DNA of 64,000 nucleotides from Halorhabdus salina. GTDB lineage: Archaea; Halobacteriota; Halobacteria; Halobacteriales; Haloarculaceae. Every line of letters begins with the position of its first letter. Within the stretch, counting starts at the first letter, position 1. This document shows, piece by piece, positions 59,296-64,000 of this stretch. The stretch is taken from assembly GCF_013839425.1 (NCBI RefSeq), contig NZ_JACDNP010000002.1, positions 125,453 to 189,452 of the forward strand. Reading direction: 5' to 3'. The notes under the pieces were generated by a model. That model searched no databases. It worked only from the letters and a program-made list of their open reading frames with translations, and was not told the origin of the DNA. A program made the position numbers and the translations under genes.

Positions 59296-60372
59296 TCACT
59301 CGCTGGCTTCGGCCAGCGTGTTCCGGTATTCGTCGTATACGTTCACCTCGTCAACCGCGCTGGTACCGAGTTCATCTTTGAGAGCCCCATAGAGAAGTTC
59401 AGGGCCACCTGTCTCCCCGTCGTATGAGAACTCTAAGACGTCGCTCGCGACCACACGAACCTGTTCGATCTGTTCGCTCGCCCTGCCGAGTCGTTCGACG
59501 AACTCGTCGATGGAAACGACGACGTCACGTACGTTTCTGAGTTCTTCTTCGGATTTTGATAATTCTTCGTCGAATGCGAGATCCTTATCGAGACCGCCGA
59601 CGTGGAAACTTTCCTCAGTATACTCGACGCGGCAATATAGACGAGGCTCCTGCCCGACTTTGCTCCGGCTGATCGTCTGATTCTTGATCGCTCGCCAGCA
59701 AAGTGTGTCGAGCCGTTTCACGTCGTCTCGCGTGAGTTTCGTGTCCTCGGCACCGTGCTCGTCGACGAGTCCGTGGAAGCGAATGAGTCCATACTGGATC
59801 CGGTGGTCGTCGAGATCGAACCCCCCCTGTTCTTTGCCCTCCTGAGTGGCGATGACGCTCGTCAGGCTGTCGTATTCCTCGTTCTCGTTGACGGCGTGCA
59901 TCGTCTTTCCCGGGGAAAACTGGACTGGGCCAGTAAAGTGATCCGGCAGGTAGTCCTCGTACTCGCCCGCGTCAGTCGCCATCGTCGCCCCGAAGTATCG
60001 AACGTCGGCACTGTTCTCGAGGAACGTTCCGAAAATGTCGTCCCGAAACCGCTCGGCTTCTTCCTCATCGTCGTCGAAATCGTAGTCGTCGGGATCGACT
60101 TCTTTCAATCGATCTTCGAGGAGTTGTTCTCGCGTGTACTGGAGTCCCTCTTCCTGGACATTCCGGATGTAGACCCCGTGGCAGTCGTCGTCGAGTTGAT
60201 CGCGGAGATACCGTTTCAATCGAACGTCGGTCACGATCGCCTGCTGTGTCTGTGGGTCGATTCGCGGGCGATCCGCGCCACTCAGCGGGTTGCCGTTGGG
60301 GTTCGCGTCGACGGCGTCGTACAGGAAGACGATCTCGGATCGATTCTCCACGATATCGGTGCTTTCAGTCAT
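59296..60372 (-). CDS. cas7: Cascade backbone subunit Cas7 (Csh2)
   Basis: A 358-residue backbone protein: EIVFLYDAVDANPNGNPLSG near the start, RIDPQTQQAIVTDVRLKRYL, RYFGATMAT and FTGPVQFSPGKTMH are Csh2 landmarks. Several copies polymerise along the crRNA spacer. The acidic insert DDYDFDDDEEEAERF is a halophilic feature. The stop is 2 bases before the preferred cas5 start. Confidence 0.95.
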   Translation of the reverse strand: MTESTDIVENRSEIVFLYDAVDANPNGNPLSGADRPRIDPQTQQAIVTDVRLKRYLRDQLDDDCHGVYIRNVQEEGLQYTREQLLEDRLKEVDPDDYDFDDDEEEAERFRDDIFGTFLENSADVRYFGATMATDAGEYEDYLPDHFTGPVQFSPGKTMHAVNENEEYDSLTSVIATQEGKEQGGFDLDDHRIQYGLIRFHGLVDEHGAEDTKLTRDDVKRLDTLCWRAIKNQTISRSKVGQEPRLYCRVEYTEESFHVGGLDKDLAFDEELSKSEEELRNVRDVVVSIDEFVERLGRASEQIEQVRVVASDVLEFSYDGETGGPELLYGALKDELGTSAVDEVNVYDEYRNTLAEASE

Positions 60373-60373
60373 G

Positions 60374-62503
60374 TTAGTTTTCCTCCTCAGTATCGGTTTC
60401 AGTCTGATTCCAGTCAGGATGGTCGTTCATGCCGTACGTCACGCCGAGCGCGTAGTAGAACCGGAGATCGTCAGTCTCGATCTCCCATTCGTCAGGGTCG
60501 GGTCGCAGAATCGTCTCTCGGAGTCGTTCAACGATGTGTTCGGCCTTCGTTCCTGGTGGTCCACCCCCTTCCTTTTGCTCCTGCCGGGTGTATGTGAGGG
60601 TTTTCGCGATCGTCTCTTGAGTCACCTTCTTGATCCGTGCACGAGTGATCGACTTCACAGGATACTGGTCGACAAGTGTGGTCGAGCGATCCTCATGGTA
60701 GTCCTGATAGCTTCCGATATCTCCAACCAGTGCCCCGAGCAAGAATGCGCCGCGGCGCTGGTCGTTGAGCGATGCGTCCGGATCGTGGGCGAGCGCGGGA
60801 GTGTCTTCGATGAACGTCTCGAGCTTCTCCGCATCGGCGAGACCTCCGTCTGTCGCCATGATTTCCTCTACTGATTCCATGGAATATTCCTCGTAGTTCG
60901 GTTCTCGTGTGATCGATTCCCTTCCGGGGTCGTCCGTCGAGAGCAGGTCGAGTTCGTCGGTCGCCAAAGCACATAATTGTGCGAACTGGCTGGCGACGCG
61001 AAACGAAGGGAACGAGTCGACATTCTCGTTGTCTTCGTCCGTGTCGATTCGATCGACGTATTCCCCGAGTAACGTCTCGACCGAAATCGAGTCGCCGCTC
61101 AACACGGCGACGAGCGCTTCGATTCGCGGATCGTCGGCAGCTGCTTCGTCGTCGTCCCGTTCGGCGAACGCCTCACCGAAGTACCATCCAGTCGAGACAG
61201 CGTGTAATCGTCTATCGTCTCCAGTGAGCAAGCCCCAGTCGTCGTGAGTCGGCATTGGGGCCGTTCGGTCGATTTTCGACTGGAACGCCGCCGTCTGGTC
61301 GACAATCCTGTTGTGCTCTACAGCTAGCGTCTTCGGATACAACAGGCGGCCGTTCATCGTCTCGCCGAACACGTCGTATCGCGACATCTGGTGAGGCATG
61401 ACAGCAGAGACGTAGAATCGCAACTCGTACTCGATCTCACGCCCTCGTAACTCCTGATACGCTCTCTCGACTGTCGTCATATCTTCGTCTTCTGCCGCGA
61501 AGTAAAGCATCCCGTACAATTCCCGGGCGCTATCAGGCGTCGGAACGCCCTGGAAGTACGGCAGATAGTACACCCTGGCCCCGAATGTTGAATACGCACA
61601 CTCATCAACGAACGTCTCGGCGTTCATCACCGTGATCGCCGCATCTTCAGAAATGGGATGTGAACGCCACGCCTCCTCGATGTCGAGTCCGGGGAACTTC
61701 TCCAGTTGCTTGCCGAGGAAGTAATTCTGCGGATCTTCTGCCGTCCCGACAGTGCGCGTTCCATCTCCCGTAACCAGATCAGTTGCTTCGCCGGAGGAAT
61801 CGTCGGCTTTGTTCTTCGTGACGAGTTTCGAGAGCTTCCGGCGTCGCATCGCTTCCATAAACCCGTCTATCTCACCGGGCCAGCGATACTCACCACCCGG
61901 CTCGGTTTTGATCTGTACCGTCAGAAGTGCCGTCGTCGAGTCGCCGCCGAGGGCATCAGTGACACCGTTTTCGATCGATTCGAGGATGTCATCGTCGTCT
62001 CCGAGCGTGGCGAGCGCGTCGATGATCCAGCCATCGTCGTGCTCGTCAGCGACGCCTTTGACTTCGTCGTCGTCGGCCCATTTCGTCAGTCGCTCTTTTG
62101 CATAGCGAGCGAGTTTTTCAGGGTCGCTGTTTCGACCGGCCTGATGCGTGACACTGTGATCGATCCCGCGTGCGGCCGGATACTTGCAGTGAGCGACGTG
62201 TTGGACCAGATCATCGCTGTACCGCGTCACCCATACCGGACCTCGGTCGTCATCGGCCAGTGACGGTTCGTCACTGGAAACGTCTACCCGGATGACGATC
62301 AGACTGTCGTCGGTGTCTATGAGATCGCCAGCAGCGTCCGGAGTGAGGTACGGAGCATAGTCACCGCCACCGAGCGTCCCGAGCGTGTAGAGTTTCCCAT
62401 AGAGGTACTGGATGCTCCGGAGCGACGATATCGGCGAGTCCGGTAGCTCAACAGCTAACTCATCGTCGTCGTATTCCTCGCGGAACTCTTCAGGCGAAAG
62501 CAT
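60374..62503 (-). CDS. cas8b: Cascade large subunit Cas8b (Csh1-like)
   Basis: A 709-residue acidic protein in the position of Cas8b, between cas6 and cas7. It opens LSPEEFREEYDDDELAVEL. A region with KIDRTAPMPTHDD and YPVKSITRARIKKVTQ fits haloarchaeal Cas8b. The family recognises the PAM and includes the small-subunit function. ATG 62503 overlaps the cas6 end by 14 bp; an ATG at 62545 inside cas6 is less likely. Sequence identity in this family is low, so the call rests mainly on length and synteny. Confidence 0.88.
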   Translation of the reverse strand: MLSPEEFREEYDDDELAVELPDSPISSLRSIQYLYGKLYTLGTLGGGDYAPYLTPDAAGDLIDTDDSLIVIRVDVSSDEPSLADDDRGPVWVTRYSDDLVQHVAHCKYPAARGIDHSVTHQAGRNSDPEKLARYAKERLTKWADDDEVKGVADEHDDGWIIDALATLGDDDDILESIENGVTDALGGDSTTALLTVQIKTEPGGEYRWPGEIDGFMEAMRRRKLSKLVTKNKADDSSGEATDLVTGDGTRTVGTAEDPQNYFLGKQLEKFPGLDIEEAWRSHPISEDAAITVMNAETFVDECAYSTFGARVYYLPYFQGVPTPDSARELYGMLYFAAEDEDMTTVERAYQELRGREIEYELRFYVSAVMPHQMSRYDVFGETMNGRLLYPKTLAVEHNRIVDQTAAFQSKIDRTAPMPTHDDWGLLTGDDRRLHAVSTGWYFGEAFAERDDDEAAADDPRIEALVAVLSGDSISVETLLGEYVDRIDTDEDNENVDSFPSFRVASQFAQLCALATDELDLLSTDDPGRESITREPNYEEYSMESVEEIMATDGGLADAEKLETFIEDTPALAHDPDASLNDQRRGAFLLGALVGDIGSYQDYHEDRSTTLVDQYPVKSITRARIKKVTQETIAKTLTYTRQEQKEGGGPPGTKAEHIVERLRETILRPDPDEWEIETDDLRFYYALGVTYGMNDHPDWNQTETDTEEEN

Positions 62504-63302
62504 CTGTTCCCTCCAACTCAGTCTCGCCCGGTTCCGTCTTCTCAACGACGTTCACGAACCCGAACCCGAGGCTATTGCGCTCGCCGATCCCGACATCCAG
62601 CAACAGGTTCAGATGGCGACGATGATCGTCGTCTCGAACGGTATAGTCCAAGCGCCACTTGCTCAACACCCACGTCTCCGTCTCGCCGGTCGTCGGCTCG
62701 ACCGGGATTGCAAACGTCTTGAGCAGCTCGTAGCCGTCGAACAACTCGCCGCTCACCTCGCTCGGCCCGGCCAGGTACTCCGGACAGAACAGGTCGTGTT
62801 TCTGGTCCAGATTGGCCTCGATCTGATTCCGGAACGGTTCCATTGTGTGCTCTGGCCGCCAGAACTCCGCCTCGTCGTGATCAACGTCGATCCCGTACTC
62901 CTCGAAGCGCCAGGGCGGGATTCGCACCAGCACGCCGGTTCCAGTCGAAATGGTCCCGCTTGTGCCGGGTTCGCCCACGTCGGGCGAGAGCGCCGTCACC
63001 TCCTCGACGGTGAAGGGCATCTCGCCGATGTTCAACTCGGGATCGTCCTGCAAATCGGCGGCGACGTGGGCCAGCAATTCCTCCTCGGGAGAGGCGACCA
63101 GCAAGGTTCGCTCGTCCCCCTCGTCCATATCCCCGGGTGGGAATGGGTTCGAATAGGTGAACGGTTTGGGCTGATTCTCGTCGTGCACCGCGTCGTAGTC
63201 GGTCCCGTCGAGTGCGTTCCAGAGTCGCCCGCGGAGTTTGTGGTGATACGCGTTGTCGTATGCCGCGTCGGCTCGTGCCCGTAACCGGGCGAGAACACGC
63301 AT
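62490..63302 (-). CDS. cas6: crRNA-processing endonuclease Cas6
   Basis: A 270-residue RAMP ribonuclease, first gene of the cas operon. The C-terminal glycine-rich loop GIGERNSLGFGFVNV is diagnostic; DNAYHHKLRGRLWNAL near the N-terminus contains the likely catalytic His. It cuts each repeat to leave the 8-nt 5' handle. Start ATG 63302, with GAGGTGAGG on the gene strand 8-15 bp upstream acting as a ribosome-binding site. Confidence 0.94.
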   Translation of the reverse strand: MRVLARLRARADAAYDNAYHHKLRGRLWNALDGTDYDAVHDENQPKPFTYSNPFPPGDMDEGDERTLLVASPEEELLAHVAADLQDDPELNIGEMPFTVEEVTALSPDVGEPGTSGTISTGTGVLVRIPPWRFEEYGIDVDHDEAEFWRPEHTMEPFRNQIEANLDQKHDLFCPEYLAGPSEVSGELFDGYELLKTFAIPVEPTTGETETWVLSKWRLDYTVRDDDHRRHLNLLLDVGIGERNSLGFGFVNVVEKTEPGETELEGTDAFA

Positions 63303-63365
63303 CCCGCGTCACCTCACCTCTCGCCGTTCAGTTGGTAGCATTACCCCTTCACGGTCATTCGGCTC

Positions 63366-63375
63366 ACTAATAAGG
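63366..63375 (-). promoter_or_regulatory. Candidate promoter of the cas operon
   Basis: CCTTATTAGT on the gene strand is a TATA-like element 64-73 bp before cas6 ATG 63302, leaving an untranslated leader of about 40 nt with a good ribosome-binding site. Confidence 0.4.
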
Positions 63376-63379
63376 TTCA

Positions 63380-63937
63380 TTGTGCCAAAGTGAAAGTGAA
63401 GCCCACAGAGGGCCGGCTGGAAAGCAAATCTTCTCAATTCCGAAAGCCGACGCGAACTACGAGACGGCCGTCGATCCGGACCCATTGCAGTATCTGCTGA
63501 CCGGGGCCGAGGTGGTGGTCCCGTTGCAGGTCGAGCGCGAACTACGCGAGATGGCCGGGTACGACGACATCCACGCCGCGGCAGCGACAAACGTCCTCGC
63601 CGCGAGCGAGCACTACACGCTCGCCGATCCGCTCGATCGAGCGGACACGCCCGAGAAAGTACCCGATCGCGGCCTCGACGAGGGAGCGACTGCCGGGATC
63701 GTGTTGGCAAACGCACTCGAAGCCGACGCAATCGTGACCGACGAGTTCCGGAACCTGGCACGGATTCACGCCCTCCTCGACGGCGTCCAATTGGTTCCGA
63801 CACCGCGACTGGTACGTGACTACGCCCGAGCAGGACATCTCCGTCCCGAGCAGGCCCGGGTCTTGATCGAAACCATCGCGCCACACCGGAGTTGGGAATC
63901 GAACAGGTACGTCCAGGCTGTGAAAGAATCGTTGTAA
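63380..63937 (+). pseudogene. PIN-domain protein missing its first strand
   Basis: From about codon 17 the frame reads as a PIN-domain nuclease: FSIPKADANYETAVDPDPL, VVPLQVERELREMAGYDDIH, DEGATAGIVLANALEADAIV, VTDEFRNLARIHALLDG and HRSWESNRYVQ. The first beta strand with its catalytic Asp, and any ATG or GTG, are missing; only a TTG at 63380 could start it. The Glu in ERELRE and Asp in VTDEF remain. The 5' end was probably lost in the rearrangement that left the CRISPR-like scrap at 63399-63425. Adjacent to the cas operon but on the other strand. Confidence 0.6.
63399..63425 (+). repeat. Degenerate CRISPR-repeat-like scrap upstream of the cas operon
   Basis: The stretch contains CCCAC-A-GAGGG-CCG-G-CTG-G-AAA-G-C in the order and orientation of the CRISPR repeat (CCCAC-GAGGG-TCCG-T-CTG-AAA-C), with three single-base insertions. 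Haloarchaeal I-B cas operons are often flanked by arrays on both sides, so this could be a relic repeat. Weak on its own. Confidence 0.3.
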
Positions 63938-63960
63938 ATTAGAGAAAATACAGGAGAAAC

Positions 63961-63980
63961 CCCACGGCTTTAGCCGTGGG
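63961..63980. repeat. Terminal hairpin of an IS200/IS605-group element
   Basis: CCCACGGCT-TT-AGCCGTGGG is a perfect 9-bp-arm hairpin, the form commonly seen at ends of archaeal IS200/IS605/IS1341 elements, followed by ATGAATCC. It lies 23 bp after the PIN stop codon. The element, if present, continues past the window. Confidence 0.55.
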
Positions 63981-64000
63981 ATGAATCCGTACGCTTCGTG

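Overview
The window looks like chromosome of a halophilic archaeon (class Halobacteria). Coding sequence is GC-rich, most proteins are strongly acidic, several promoters are TATA-like elements about 25-30 bp from the start codon (leaderless layout), and the gene families (sensory-box histidine kinases, Tat-exported lipoproteins, Idr/DtxR-type regulators, GTG starts) are typical of haloarchaea. No rRNA or tRNA gene was recognised. Genus was not determined; the mix of CoA-disulfide/polysulfide reductases, Feo iron uptake and peroxide-defence genes suggests a life that includes low-oxygen, sulfide-rich conditions, but that is inference.

Layout. 1-3.3 kb: a response regulator, a histidine-kinase remnant and an intact hybrid-like kinase. 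3.4-5.7 kb: a VapBC toxin-antitoxin pair destroyed by an IS200/IS605-group tnpB element inserted between two codons of vapB, with a frameshifted vapC behind it. 6-12.4 kb: a methyltransferase, a thioredoxin-CcdA fusion, and a metal-chelate ABC importer operon ending in a TrmO-FmdE-zinc-ribbon fusion. 12.4-16.3 kb: a TDT/SLAC1 anion channel, two small HTH regulators, a RecA-like protein and a DUF89 phosphatase. 16.5-26.6 kb: a run of flavin disulfide-reductase-type enzymes, including an operon of AhpD, a lipoyl-domain/dihydrolipoyl dehydrogenase fusion and a two-part lipoate ligase; then NikR, a second Lpd-like protein, an old-yellow-enzyme/FadH-like protein and a DUF59 protein. 26.7-29.6 kb: feoA-feoB-membrane protein-feoC under an iron box. 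29.7-32.8 kb: radical SAM, NifX-like and MBL proteins and a second TrmO. 33-39.1 kb: a CoA-disulfide reductase, a NapH-like polyferredoxin coupled to a CoADR-rhodanese fusion, a ZIP transporter and a 1-Cys peroxiredoxin. 39.2-51.5 kb: a soluble chemotaxis-type transducer, a glutamine amidotransferase, regulators, a large sensor kinase, small unknowns, a GCS2-like ligase and a Tat-lipoprotein version of inositol monophosphatase. 51.6-63.3 kb: a complete type I-B CRISPR-Cas locus (36 repeats; cas6-cas8b-cas7-cas5-cas3-cas4-cas1-cas2). 63.4-64 kb: a 5'-truncated PIN protein and the hairpin end of a probable further IS element.

How it fits together. Three redox themes recur. One is a lipoyl-based thiol relay (AhpD, lipoyl-Lpd, LplB/LplA), which has all parts needed to feed electrons from NADH to a peroxide-type substrate without a 2-oxoacid dehydrogenase. 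The second is CoA/polysulfide chemistry (two CoADRs, one with a rhodanese domain and a membrane polyferredoxin partner). The third is metal supply and sensing (Feo with its iron box, ZIP, BtuCDF/FecBCD-type importer, NikR, DtxR-like regulator, FmdE). The CRISPR array is read on the minus strand, away from cas2, so its youngest spacers lie near 53.9 kb and its oldest near 51.7 kb. Damage by mobile DNA is visible at both ends of the window (vapBC at 3.4-5.7 kb, PIN and IS hairpin at 63.4-64 kb) and a small internal duplication left scraps of the MBL and CoADR genes at 32-33 kb.
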